Shown piece after piece: positions 23,117 through 34,898 of a stretch of 64,000 nucleotides of DNA (position 1 is its first letter; each line of letters starts with the position of its first letter). This stretch comes from Sisyra terminalis (taxonomy: Eukaryota > Arthropoda > Insecta > Neuroptera > Sisyridae). The notes under the pieces were generated by a model, which saw only the letters and a list, made by a program, of their open reading frames with translations, searched no databases and had not been told where the DNA came from. The position numbers were made by a program, and so were the translations under genes. The stretch lies in the NCBI GenBank assembly GCA_958496175.1, contig OY292274.1, positions 10,685,689 to 10,749,688 of the forward strand, read 5' to 3'.

Positions 23117-23147
23117 GAAAGAGGTATCTACTAAACTTGGCTTTATA
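23114..23147 (-). promoter_or_regulatory. Core promoter with TATA box and arthropod initiator
   Basis: The minus strand has TATAAA at 23142-23147 and TCAGT at 23114-23118. Taking the A of TCAGT (23116) as +1, the TATA box begins at -31, the standard spacing. I see no downstream promoter element at +28. It should drive the exon that ends at the GTAAGTG donor. Confidence 0.65.
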
Positions 23148-23149
23148 TT

Positions 23150-23790
23150 AGACGGGAAAAATGGGGGCCGGAAAACACCTTCTATACTTAAGACTTTTTT
23201 TTTGTGATTCGGAATAAATCAAACCGCAATTTAATAACCGCCCTTTGATTGATAAAATGGAAGGTATTGACCACGTGATACTCAGATGAATCATCAAATT
23301 TTCGGAATGATCTTAGAATCATACACGCGTATTTTTCTAAATGCGTCACATTTTGACCAGCAGCTTTGGCGAACCATCGGTTTTGTGATTTTTTGGGAAA
23401 ATTTCGTGGAATATTAAATTGTATTAATTATCACATGACTTCCTGATTGACTCATACAATTTTACTCACATCTGTCGAAATTTTAAAATCTTAACTATTC
23501 ATTAATTACTTACAATTTTTAAACCAGAAATAAATAAATAAATTAATAAGATTCAATGTATTCTTCAAACAAAAGCTCAAGTAACAAACGTGGGTATAAA
23601 CAGAATAAAAAAAGCTTCTCGGCTTATACTACATGAAGTAAAATATAAAAAATTAAAAAAAATCGTTTGTTGGAAACTAATAAGTACTTAATAAATAGTC
23701 AAATTTACGATGGACTATCGTGAACAAAAAGTTTGTGAACTTTACCACTGATCTTAAGAGCATTATTTTCGATGGTTTATTTAAAAGTAG
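23150..23790. other. Intergenic DNA upstream of the promoter
   Basis: AT-rich sequence upstream of the putative promoter. I see no coding signal, RNA gene or element ends. Confidence 0.5.
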
Positions 23791-23794
23791 TCAA

Positions 23795-25703
23795 ATTTGA
23801 TCTTTTCTCTATCAAAAGCTACTCAACGTACTATATAAAAGTAACATATTTTAGACTACAGTGGAAATGAGTCATTGTTTCGGAAAATAAAAAACCAATA
23901 TTTACAAGGTAAAAACAAATCAGAGGAAATATATCTAAGGAATATTATTGCGATGAAAGGGTCTAGCAGGATCCACATGGCGAGTTGGCCCCCAAATAGG
24001 AACCTATATCGAAACTTATGTCAAAATATCGGCTTAATATATAAACACATTTTATATACTTTTCGCGACCCAATTCCTCTTTGAGCTTTAGATATGGGCA
24101 AAAATGTCCCCCCGCATGGCTATTTTTCAAAGTTATATCTCTCAAAAACTAATTAAGCTAAAAAAGTGAAACCAACGCGAGGCTTTAGATTATTTCACAG
24201 AGTATATCATATATTTTTTTGAAATTTTAGAAAAAAAAATTATACAAAAAAAAATCCAAAAAACAAATGAAATAATTTTTTTATGTGATCTCTGAAAATA
24301 ACAATCACGAAAAAAATATATTTTATGCTTCTACATGAGCACTATAACTCATAAAAATTGGGTGAAAAAATAGTTGGTGCAACACCTTGAAAAAAGTGAA
24401 ATATGATTTTCGTCTAATAGTATACCTCGGTTTTATTTTTTTTCGAAGTGTTTCACCAACTTTTTTTTCACAAAACTTCAGTAAAAAATAGGCCACATAT
24501 AGGAGCAAAACATATATTATTTTCACAATTGTAAGTCTAAGGAAACATAAAAAAATTTTTTTATTATTTTTTTGTTTTTCTATATTTAATCTTAAGATGA
24601 TTATTTTCACGATCAAAATAATTGATCCCAAAAGAAAAAAAAAGTTACTAGTGTTCAATTTTTATTAAAATAAGAATAAAAATAAATTATCGTCATGGTT
24701 ACAATTTATTACAACTGGAATACTATGCATCTTCAATTAATTCTAAGTACATATTGACGCATAGTATAAAGTATAGATGCATAGTATTCCAGTTGTAATA
24801 AATTGTAACAGTGACGATAATTTTTTTTCCTATTTTAATAAAAATTGAACACTAGTTGTTTTTTTTCTTTTGGGATCAATTATTTTGATTTTGAAAATAA
24901 TCATCTTAAGAGTAAATGTAAAAAAAAAACTAATAAATTTTTTTTTTTATGTTTCCTTAGACTTACAACTGTGAAAATAATATATGTTTTGCTCCTATAT
25001 GTGGCCTATTTTTTACTGAAGTTTTGTGAAAAAAAAGTTGGTGAAACACTTCGAAAAAAAATAAAACCGAGGTATACTATTAGAAGTAAATCATATTTCA
25101 CTTTTTTCAAGGTGTTGCACCAACTATTTTTTCACGCAATTTTTATGAGTTATAGTGGTCATGTAGAAGCATAAAATATATTTTTTTCGTGATGTTATTT
25201 TCAGAGATCACATAAAAAAATAGTTCATTTGTTTTTTGGATTTTTTTTTGTATAATTTTTTTTTCTAAAATTTCAAAAAAATATATGATATACTCTGTAA
25301 AATAGTCTAAAGCCTCGCGTTAGTTTCACTTCTCTAGCTTAATTAGTTGTTGAGATATATAATTTTGAAAAATAGCCATGCGGGGGGACATTTTTGCCCA
25401 TATGTCAAGGTGAAAGAGGAATTTGGTCGCGAAAAGTATATAAAATGTGTTTGTATATTAAGCCGATATTTTAACATAAGTTTCGACATACATAGGTTCC
25501 TATTTGGGGGCCAACTCGCCATGTGGATCCTGCTAAATCCTTTGATCATTTCTCTATCGAAAGCTTCTCAACGTACTATTACAAGTAACATTTTTTAGAC
25601 TACGGTGGAAATGAGTCATTATTTCGGAAAATAAAAAACCAATTTTTACAAGGTCAAAAACAAATCAGAGAAAAGATATCTAAGAAATATTATTGCGATG
25701 AAA
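23795..25703. repeat. Large palindrome enclosed by 164-bp direct repeats
   Basis: A direct repeat of about 164 bp (23795-23958 and 25541-25703) begins TTTGATC(T/A)TTTCTCTATC and ends ATTATTGCGATGAAA. Between them lie two inverted arms of nearly 800 bp starting near TAGCAGGATCCACATGGCGA, with the centre near 24750. Two frames of 111 and 109 codons are mirror images created by the arms. No transposase is seen. The direct repeats are far longer than a transposition duplication, so they suggest an LTR-like or recombination-based origin. Confidence 0.8.
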
Positions 25704-26722
25704 TTTAAAGATTTCTACCAAGAGTACGATAATAATTAATACATAAGTATTGATCATTGAGTAAATATTGCAAAACGAAGGAACTTACAAAAGTAACAAG
25801 AACTAATTTTTTTCAAAAAGAAGATTCAAAGAAAGATACTAATGGTTCTGATAACATGAAAAGCGAAATTGAATAAGTAATAAAAAATGTGGAGAGGAAA
25901 AAAAGAATGACCAATTCACCAAGAATCTCTGCCCAAATTTTGATTATATTGGGAGAAAAAGTATTTCAACAATATTTATCAAAATTTACTCTACAACTAT
26001 CTCCAGAAAGGTTTTTTTTTATTTAAATTTATTTAAAGTCGCTTCGACAACGTGGTCATTAGCGACTATCTAACAATATCATTCAATATAATCCGTTAAT
26101 ACATACAAAAAACAATATGATTTTAATCGAACAAAAGGTAAAAAAAATACAAAGAAACAAAATAAATCGCTATGCGATAAATAATAGTAATAATAATATT
26201 CGTAAAAATAAAAGAAAATACACGGTTGGTGCTATTTTGTATTATAAAGTTTATTATAGAAAATCTTGTAATTTCCTTCATCAAGAAAATTCATACTTAA
26301 AGTCTGGGAGCATGCTACTGAAGTGCTATGTGTAAAATCTAGGACTTAAAGGACTTAAAACGGAAATATCAGGACAGTAAGTAAATGTAATTTGGCAAGA
26401 AATTAAATATATTAAATCAATTGGATGGGTTACATGATCAAAAGAAAAGGTTTCATACTTTATTTTTTTTTGTACTTTATATTTTTTCAAATAATTTTTT
26501 TTTTTTTTACATATTCTAAAGTCTTTTAATTCCTTCTTCGGTGTTGAGGCACTCTTTCATTGTTGTCGGCATTTTAATCACGTTCCTCTGACGATCGTAT
26601 GCCCCACAATCGGAAAGGTATTTTGTTTTTGTTCAAAAGACATTTTGATGGTTAAAATTCATAATAATTCCAAATTTTGAACTGATGTTGCTATATTAGT
26701 TTCATTGTACAACGTCCAAGAA
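25704..26722. other. No recognised feature
   Basis: AT-rich DNA between the palindrome and the split TA element. I see no gene, RNA or element end. Confidence 0.5.
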
Positions 26723-27349
26723 TAGGGGAGACTGGGTACAAAAGTAATGGCGGGTCGAAAGTAACAAATACTTTCTAGGCTTATCCAATGGGCGAACATC
26801 GTTTTGCTGCCATCAGGTGATAGCCTAGAGCACCCCCCTCAATCACATTAAGTCGATGCGTGCGCAGTGCGTTGTCTATACTAATATATAAAATTCTTAC
26901 GTCTGTCTGTACATTTCGATTTTGAATCCAATTTTAGGGTAAATATTTGTTTCAAGAGGCCCTAATTCCAAATTTAACATTTTTAAAATTTTTATCTGTC
27001 TGTCTGCCTGTCTGTCTGTGTGTCCCGATTTAACTAAAGAACGGAACAACCGATTTAATGAAATTTGGTATTAAGATACAACACAACTTCCCACAGACTA
27101 TAGGCTACTTATCATTTCAAAAAAATATTAAGGGAAGGTATTCCCTAGGGATGAAAACAGAAATTTTTACTTTAGACAAATGAGTTATATATCATTGGAA
27201 AGGTAATTTAAAGTTAGAAAATAATCTGTAAAAATATTTTAAGTTGAACTGATAAAAAGCACAGTAAATTCAATTTAAAGTTTAAAAAATTGCCTCTTTG
27301 AAATATAAACCTTTATATATCATAGACACATTTTAATAGCGTAGATTTT

Positions 27350-27427
27350 AATAGCGTAATCGCTAACGTATCGGTCATTCTGATCCTTCTAATTATAAGG
27401 ACGTGGGTTCGAATCTTACAGTAAACT
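27350..27427 (+). other. tRNA-like segment (pseudo-tRNA) inside the Helitron
   Basis: It has a B-box GGTTCGAATC (27406-27415) in a T-arm GTGGG/CTTAC, an anticodon-like arm TCCTT/AAGGA, and an A-box-like TAGCGTAATCG. A T-run follows within 15 nt. No acceptor stem pairs, and the anticodon loop is 8 nt, so it is a decayed tRNA or the head of a SINE, not a working tRNA gene. Confidence 0.4.
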
Positions 27428-28179
27428 TTTTTTTTTTACAAAATTTTTGTAAATAGACCCTTAGAGTTGCTCAATATTGAAATATTAACAAAAAAAAATT
27501 ATAGTAGTAGTAATAATAATAATAATAGTAATAAAACTTTAAGTAAATACGTTTTTAAAACCGTGAATACATATAATCCTTTATTTATATATCCCTCTGA
27601 CTGATGAAATTTTAATATTCGATGTATTCCTTATAAGACGTAGACATTTGATAAGAATTTTTTTTTGAAAATTCCTACCCTAAAAGAGTAAAAGGGGTGA
27701 CTATGTTTGTATGAGAAAATGTTAAGTTAATCAACAATCAAAATTTTGAATTTAATAAGTGTAATTAATAAATAAATAATTAATTAATTATAAGTTTCTA
27801 TTTTTGTTATATCATTTTAAAAACAACGTTTTAAATAACGTTATTTCACTAAATTAGTATGAAAGTTTGTGTAGTAGGTACTTATACCAAATAACAAAGA
27901 GGCGCTTTTTAATTTTTGTTTGTTTTTCAACAATCAAACTTTTAAAAATCTAATTTTTATCAACCAATGATTGTGACCTGGAGTAATTATTTATTCTGCT
28001 GAAAAACATTAAGGTAGCAATTTTTTGTCATATATTTCATTATCAATCAAAATATAAAATCTTCCATACTAACTTTTCTTCGGGATTTAGAAAAATATGA
28101 ATATTAATTATTGTTATTGAAAATATATAAAATATTCTTATATCCGTTCACGGTTTCTATCTGTTTCCAACAATTTTGT

Positions 28180-28380
28180 ATGTACAACGTTCAAATGTGC
28201 GAAATCGAATTGTTTTTTAGTAATGATAATCAAAATAAAGGTCATAATTTTTTTCGTTTTACATTGTATTTTCCAAATAAAAGCATATTTGTGTCGATGA
28301 AATCTGGAGAATGTTTTTCTTATACGATGCAGATATATAGTAAGAAAGGGTTTTTGATAATTCCTCCCCTTAAAAACTGA
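28180..28380 (+). other. 66-codon open frame shared by both Helitrons, second copy
   Basis: It begins MYNVQMCEIELFFS and ends KGFLIIPPLKN. Length and start are the same as at 17191. See that entry for the comparison. Confidence 0.3.
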
Positions 28381-30009
28381 AAAATGGTGGCAAAGTTTGT
28401 ACGGCATAACATCTAATATACAATCGAAATTTCAAATTTAATTATCAAAGTATGTTCGTTATAGACGAAACGTTTTATTGCTTAAAATAAAACAATGTTG
28501 GCTTATTATTAGATTCAAAAACGTAGGATCTGCTTAAAAATTTAAACTCTAATATATATATATCTGAAAAAGGTTAAGTTCATAAGTGAGCATTAAGTTT
28601 TTTGGTTTTCACATATTGTAAACCTGAAAATCCGAAATACGTATTCACAAATAAATACATTAGTGAGCGAATATCGAGTAGCGAGCAATTCGGCGATCTA
28701 AAAGAAAATAGTTTAGTTATATAGTTAAAATTCTGATATTTTAATAATAAGTTCATAGATACACAATGGTTATACTTAAATATGGAGGAACTGGGTTTCG
28801 TGCTATTGGAGAAATTTTAATTTCGCGGTAGTTTTGTGCATTGCAGTAGTAAAATAATTTCGAGAAAAGGGTTCATTCGAGAGTCAAGACAATAAAATGT
28901 GATTTTTACTTATATCCTAAATATCTAGGCGAGTGTTTTGATAACTTTTGACTGTTTTAAGTTATAATTATGACTGACTTTATATAGACTTTGTATAGAT
29001 GGTGATGGATTTACGGATTAATTGGTTCACGGTAGGTATACCTATCGTAGGTATACAGAATAGACCATACTCTTTTTAGATATACATAAATATTTGTTGA
29101 AAATTAATTGATCATTATATACAACTATTTTATTCTCAGTAACAGTTTATTAAATGTGTATTTTTAAAGTTAACAAAATAGTGTTTTTAAGTATGATTAT
29201 GTTTTTCGTAAAAGAAATAAGAAAAATAATAATTTTCATATGCCACTACAAAAGAAAATATAATCTACACCTACGTTACGCAGACGAAGTCGCGGGGATC
29301 AGCTAGTTAGGCTATATAATACGACATAATGTGTTTTAACGAGCCAAAAGTAAGTTTTTCGACGTTTTTTTTTTATTGTTTACATAGTCGTAAAAGGATC
29401 ATAGAAATCCGAATGTTTGCATATCCATTCTTGATTGGAAAAATTGTACATTGTTTAAATTCATTTTTGTCTAGCACATTCCATTTTAAGGTTATGTTAC
29501 ACGTTTTATTAAAAATGAGAATGGGTACAAAAGTAACATAGCCCCCTAGGATACAAAAGTAATATGTTACTTTTGTCCTCGTAATGATTTGATTACTAAG
29601 ATCATATTTTTATGGATATCTACTTCAATAGAATGGTTTTTGATACATTTCCGTGTCTATTGATTCATATCCTTGAAATATATATATTTTTTGAGTATTT
29701 AAAATGCTGAATTTGGTTTATATCAATAATAGAAAGTCTTTAGATAAGTAATTTGTTGATTTAACTTGTATTATTGCTTTCATTAGCAACCCTTAGCTGT
29801 CTTGATACTTTCGACCCACAACGGTGTTACTATTTTTTACCTCTTTCTTATTCATATAAAACACACGATAATTTAATAAATCAAGTTACTATTGTGAAGA
29901 ACATAAACTAAATTTATATGTGGTTATATTCATTTAATGGTAATAATAACACCCAGCCACAAATCAAGGTAAAAGTACAAATTGTTACTTTTGTACCTAG
30001 TTTCTCCTA

Positions 30010-31790
30010 CTATATTGTTTAAGTATCGTAAGGATATAGAGGATAGAAAAATATTTCGCAATATTTCTATAGTATGATTTCATGAAAATTTTAATTGATT
30101 ATGGATGAATTAACTCTGAATTGGTTAAACTAATTTACATTGAATCTATTTCTTATAAAAAAATATAAATTTTCCATAATATATTAATCAACTATTCAAT
30201 AATTTACCTCGTCGCGCAAAAAGAAAATAAATACTATGGAAGAAGACAACAATATTTGCGGAATTCATAACGGAATATTTAAGAAAAAAAACATTATACT
30301 TTAATAAATTTATAAAGCCGTAATTTACAGTCATTGACAGAAACCTGTCTTTAAAATCTAATCGACGATTGATCGCTCTGTACTGAAATATAAATACAAT
30401 TACGTGCATTATTGTCGAAACACAAATTATAAAATATGTTGTCAATAATAGCGGTAATCGGTAGCGGTTATCGGTACCCATTTCTTCTCCACTCAATTGC
30501 TGTGAACTTGAAATTAGTTAGGTAAGAAAAGTTAACTTGTTTCTTATAAAATGATCTTATTGAAACATTATTATTCAAGCAGCGTACAACGTGCCGGTTC
30601 GTTTATCTTATTTTTATATCAATAATATGATCACGAGGATATTCAATATTACCTTAAACAATGTAAAACAAACATTATTATCTCGCTTGCATATTATTTA
30701 ATGAAAAATTAAGAAGTTCAAAGACGGAAAAAGGACGTTTGGAATAATAATTTCTTATTGTAATAAGTACATAAGAACTACTGTAACAAACATTAATACA
30801 TTCTTTATTGTATTCGTTACGGATTTCACTACTGTTTGTGAAATCGTGCAAATTTTTGCCAAGAAACATTTGAATTTTACTCCCAATGTTAAATTGTGTC
30901 AATAAAAAGTTGTACAACTGCCAACTAATGGGATTTGTTATATAAATATACAAACACACTTGAATTAACATACGACAACGTTACAGATTTCAAAATTGAA
31001 TGAAAATTCTTATGTTTTGTATTTTGTACTACGAACGTAGTTACATTCTATATATGTGTTTCACATTGTTGAAAAAAAAATATTTTTCCAATTAGCATAT
31101 ATCCATTTTTTTTAATTTCTTTTCAATTGCTATTCAAAACTTTATTTGCATTATGTGTAGGGAAAAAATGTGGCGTTGAATCGTCTAATTTCGAACGACA
31201 TAAAAGAGAATATTATGCTTCATTTTCATGACGAGGAAAATATTTTATCGTCATCAGAATAATTCTGAGAAAAAATCATTTAAAATTTAATTTTACTAAA
31301 GTTCCTTTCTTTTCATCAAAATGTTTGCCAAATATCATTAAAATAAACCGTATGTATATCGTATATCATTAGTGCATTATTCGTAATTATCGTGAAATAA
31401 TGTGTTTGTGTTTATTTTAAGTTCAAATCAATGTCAATGCCATCAAAATTTGTAAAAACAGTAAAATACATTTGAAATAATTTAATTTTGTTTAACATTC
31501 AAATCAAACTCTTAACTGCTCTAAATGATCTTTGCTGAAACCAACTAGTATATTACATAATTGATGTTTTATTAAAGTAAAAAAAGCAAATTAGTCTTGC
31601 CTTTAAAAGAAAAATGAAAAATGACATACAGAATAACAATAGATATATTGAATGGTAATAAGTTGTTTGGAAAGGTAATAACATAAAAATGTTTCTAATT
31701 TAATTTCAATAAACGTTCACTCTATGTTTCGTTGAGAATCCTTCAAGAAGTTTTTAAGTAGTTGAAAAAATAATAAGAAAAAATAATAAG
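30010..31790. other. No recognised feature
   Basis: Two open frames of about 100 codons on the minus strand (30188-30496 and 30678-30971) have hydrophobic stretches but no family signature. Their length is what chance allows at this composition. A membrane-receptor gene remains possible but is unsupported. Confidence 0.4.
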
Positions 31791-32392
31791 ACACGTTGGT
31801 GACAATATTTCGGAATGACCAAGGTATATTCTTGTAGAAAATTGAACGATCTACAAAAAAAATCTACTACTACTACAAGTTTTTGATATATTTATTTCTT
31901 CAAAAGTTATTCGAGATCAAAGTTGAACTAAAGAGAAATTTTAACATTTTTTCAATTTTTTGACGCAACCGTCAATTTTATAAGAAAATTTTATAGGACA
32001 TTTTTTGTAGAGCACTTTTTTTTTATAACTTGTCTCTATAAAAATTTTGATATTTTTTACAGGTTCTAAGTAATAAAAAAACTAATTTTTATATTGAAAA
32101 TATAATAATTCAGAGGAATTTTCAGTTTAATCAAAGCAAATAATTTAGGACCTGTGAAAAATATCAAAAACTTTTATAGAGATAAGTCATAGAAAAAAAA
32201 AGTGCTTTACAAAAAATGTCCTATAAAATTTTCTCATAAACTTGATGGTTGCGTCAAAAAATTGAAAAAATATTAAAATTTCTCTTTAGTTCAATTTTGA
32301 CCTCGAATAACTTTTGAAGGAATAAATATATAAAAAACTTGTAAGAGACCTTTTTTGTAGATCGTTTAATTTTCTACAAGAATATACCTTGG
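31791..32392. mobile_element. TAGACTG foldback family, copy 2, both ends missing
   Basis: This matches the inner parts of both arms, from CACGTTGGTGACAATATTTC on the left to ACAAGAATATACCTTGG on the right. It lacks both TAGACTG ends. It stops abruptly against the acidic coding blocks at 32388-32682. Confidence 0.8.
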
Positions 32393-32682
32393 CTATCCCT
32401 TGCATTTCTTCCAATTCACTTTCTTCCAACTCATCGTATTCTTCATACAATAAAGCATTATTATCACCTTCGTCTTGTATAAATTCCTCTTCTATGTATT
32501 CTTCCCTTAAAACTTCACCTTCTTCAACACCTAAATAAAGTATAAAAAAATTGGTCTATTGTTACAAACAACACAAATATATTAATTTTACCTTCAACAT
32601 TCTCATCCACTTTTATTCGCTTTTGTGCTGGTTCTACACTTTCATTTTTAGATGCACGCTCTAATATTTCACTCTCACCCAA
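32388..32682 (-). pseudogene. Two exon-like blocks of an acidic protein between two foldback copies
   Basis: On the minus strand, block one (32592-32682, after acceptor GAATTTTAG) encodes LGESEILERASKNESV then EPAQKRIKVDENVE. A GTAAAA donor follows. Block two (32388-32530, after acceptor TTTATTTAG) encodes GVEEGEVLREEYIEEEFIQD, then about 27 more residues ending EMQGIAK. The blocks join in phase to give 78 open codons, very rich in Glu and Asp with a basic KRIK patch. The 3' donor, AAG|GTATAT, lies exactly at the border with the foldback element, which itself contains CCAAGGTATAT. I recognise no family. It may be a captured gene fragment or part of a live gene whose other exons I do not see. 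Confidence 0.55.
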
Positions 32683-32832
32683 CTAAAATTCAAGAAAACA
32701 AAATAACTAAAATATAAGAATCTATTTCCTGTAGACAACAATTAGGCGACCAATTTTTCGAAAATCATTCACAAGACGTAATACTTTTATATATGCATAT
32801 GTAAATAGAAAATATAGTTAGTTTATATCCAT

Positions 32833-33892
32833 TAGACTGATTAAAAAAAAAAGGTGATTTTTTTTTTCTTAATTATATCGAAAATATTGTTGGGAATGGC
32901 AATAAAAATTCTTTGAAAGTTTAAGCTCTTAATATTAATATTAAGAGGTGCCGCATCGCAAATTTCGATTTTTCATTTAAATAACATGGGAACAATATTC
33001 TCTTGCACTTTGGAATTTTATAGCTCATGTTGGTGACAATTTTTCGGAATGACCAAAGTATATTCTTGTAGAAAATTAAACGATCTACAAAAAAAATCTA
33101 CTACTACTACTAGTTTTTGATATATTTATTACTTCAAAAGTTATTCGAGGTCAAAGTTGACCTAAAGAGAAATTTTAATATTTTTTCAATTTTTTGACAC
33201 AAACATCAGTTTTATGAGAAAATTTTATAGGACATTTTTTGTAGAGCACTTTTTTTCTATATCTTATCTCTATAAAAGTTTTTGAATTTTTTTCACAGGT
33301 CCTAAGTTACTTGCATTAAACTGAAAGTATTCGTAATTTTATTGTTTTAAATTAATAATATTCCCTGAGTTATTATATTTTTAAAATAAAAATTATTTAT
33401 TTTATTTTAATTAAATAATTTGCTGAAAACCCATTTCGGTTTTCTGAACAAAAGTGCTGATTTATATTATTTGATTTTTGGCAATCCTTCCAAGGTCAAG
33501 ACGATAAATCTATAAAAACAAATAAAAACATTTTCCAAATATTATGCATGTAATTTGGTACTACTATTCGTACCAATTAAAAATCCTCTCAATGTCACTC
33601 CCTCTTTCTAGATTTAACGTGCTTCTAATTATTATTTAAAGTGCTCTACAAAAAACGTCCTATAAAATTTTCTAATAAAATTGATGGTTGCGTCAAAAAA
33701 GTGAAAAAATATTAAAATTTCTCTTTAGTTCAACTTTGATCTCGAATAATTTTTGAAGGAATAAATATATCAAAAACTTTTAGTAGTAGTAGATTTTTTT
33801 GTAGATCGTTCAATTTTCTACAAGAATATACCTTGGTCATTCCGAAATATTGTCACCTTCCAAAATCATCATTTTTTTTTTGAATCAGTCTA
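32833..33892. mobile_element. TAGACTG foldback family, copy 3
   Basis: It has ends TAGACTGATT and AATCAGTCTA and the usual arm blocks. The right arm has lost the segment between 'attgtcacc' and the terminus. Unlike copies 1 and 4 it shows no 8-bp flanking duplication, so one border may have been rearranged. Confidence 0.82.
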
Positions 33893-34319
33893 GTTATTAT
33901 ATATCTTGTAAATTATACCATAAGATCATTAGTTATATAAAAGGAAAAAGACTGAGCCGACATGATGCCTCCGTTAGTGTCTAAAATCCTGAATTAAGAT
34001 GATAGAAAAAAATCATAATACTTTAATGAGAGATGAAAGCTTTATCCGAAATAAGTATAGATTCCGGCTTTTATCTAGTAATCTATTAGAGCTTGAAGAG
34101 TTTTGATGCTAAAGTCAACAAGAGATCGTTAGCGGATATAACCAATTCCGATGATTTCGACTCCGGTTCCGTAAATACAAATGGTTCTAACTCCAGATCA
34201 TTCAAAATATATTTTTTCGAAGATGTCGATGCTGATTTCTCCACTTTATTAATAGTATTTCAGCTCAACATTACCGAAGAAACATCAACGAATTTTAATG
34301 TTTAAGTTTTTCTCCCTAG

Positions 34320-34560
34320 CTTTGAATTACGCAAAAATATCGATTATGTCTTCGTAGGCAATTTTTTGCACTAGTTAAGCTTGAATTGATAATAAAGCTG
34401 GGGCCTCTCTCTTGGTCAATACTTGCACATTAGTAGCTTTTCAAAAGCTCTTTCTCCAAAACAATTTGTCATTTTGATTAAAAATATACGCAAACAATGT
34501 CTTTTGATATTAAGGTACACATCTGTAAGATTCAATTTATTCCGTATATTTTGTGCGAAG
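34320..34560 (-). pseudogene. hAT transposase C-terminus, frameshifted relic
   Basis: Across frames, the minus strand reads NLTDVYLNIKRHCLRIFL, NCFGERAFEKLLM, PRERPQLYYQFKL and VQKIAYEDIIDIFA. This is the order found in hAT C-termini: ALRIFL..PVT..SGERSFSKLK, QERL..L, DF...ID.FA. Stops and shifts separate the blocks. The probable element end is the terminus ...TAAATCCATCACTG at 34880. The opposite end was not found. Confidence 0.6.
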
Positions 34561-34866
34561 CGAATATTTCAACTATCAGAATTTGAAGGACTTGAAATGT
34601 TCTAACAAAAAAGGATCGAATTCAGTAAGAAGTTCCTTGGTTCCTAAAATATTACTATTGTTAGGATCATCTAAGTGGATTCAATAAAATAAATATTTTA
34701 CATACTTTATTGAAGATGTTCTATACATTCATAGCAAAACAAGCTCAAATCATTTTTTCGATTTGAATTACCCGTACATTACTTCGCTTCTAAAATGTTG
34801 GCATTTCGAAAATTTTAACGCCTTTAAATTCGGACACCATAGGCCCGGGCCTCATGACCCTAGGCT

Positions 34867-34880
34867 TAAATCCATCACTG
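34867..34880. mobile_element. hAT-type right terminus
   Basis: TAAATCCATCACTG reads CAGTGATGGATTTA on the other strand, a typical hAT end. The next eight bases (TATAACCG) would be the target duplication, but no matching left copy was found near the start of the relic. Confidence 0.45.
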
Positions 34881-34898
34881 TATAACCGTTCAAATGAA

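Larger units (their letters stand above)
26875..29306 (+). mobile_element. Non-autonomous Helitron, copy 2, nested in a TA element
   Basis: It starts TCTATACTAATATATAAAAT and ends CGGGGATCAGCTAG just before a T, with the 3' hairpin CGCAGACGAAGTCGCG. Copy 1 of the surrounding TA element gives the empty site, reading GCGCAGTGCGTTG straight into the TATATAAT block, so both Helitron borders are confirmed. The 5' neighbour is G rather than the usual A. It carries a tRNA-like stretch, short TAG/TAA triplet repeats (about 27500-27533) and the shared 66-codon frame. Confidence 0.92.
26725..30007. mobile_element. TA-target element, GGGGAGACCGGG family, copy 2, split by a Helitron
   Basis: The ends are GGGGAGACTGGGTACAAAAG and GTACCTAGTTTCTCC with TA on both sides (26723-26724 and 30008-30009). 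It runs opposite to copy 1 at 11477. The same landmarks occur in reverse order: GCGCAGTGCGTTG, CACATTAAGTCGA and CATCGTTTTGCTGCCAT. A Helitron (26875-29306) sits in the middle, so the element itself is about 0.85 kb. Confidence 0.88.

Noticed and set aside
24323..25174. Two hydrophobic open frames of 111 and 109 codons with almost the same C-terminal 85 residues
   Set aside because: They are the same DNA read from the two arms of one palindrome. Similarity between arms does not show selection, their N-termini diverge by frameshift, and there is no known domain.
30188..30971. Two minus-strand frames of 102 and 97 codons with membrane-like stretches, possibly a chemoreceptor
   Set aside because: At this AT content (stops at roughly 8% of codons by my estimate) one or two frames of this length are expected by chance in 64 kb. 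No receptor motif or consistent exon chain was found.
34093..34305. Plus-strand frame of 70 codons starting MKSFDAKVNKRSL
   Set aside because: It lies opposite or next to the decayed hAT relic, has no homology that I recognise, and no splice context.
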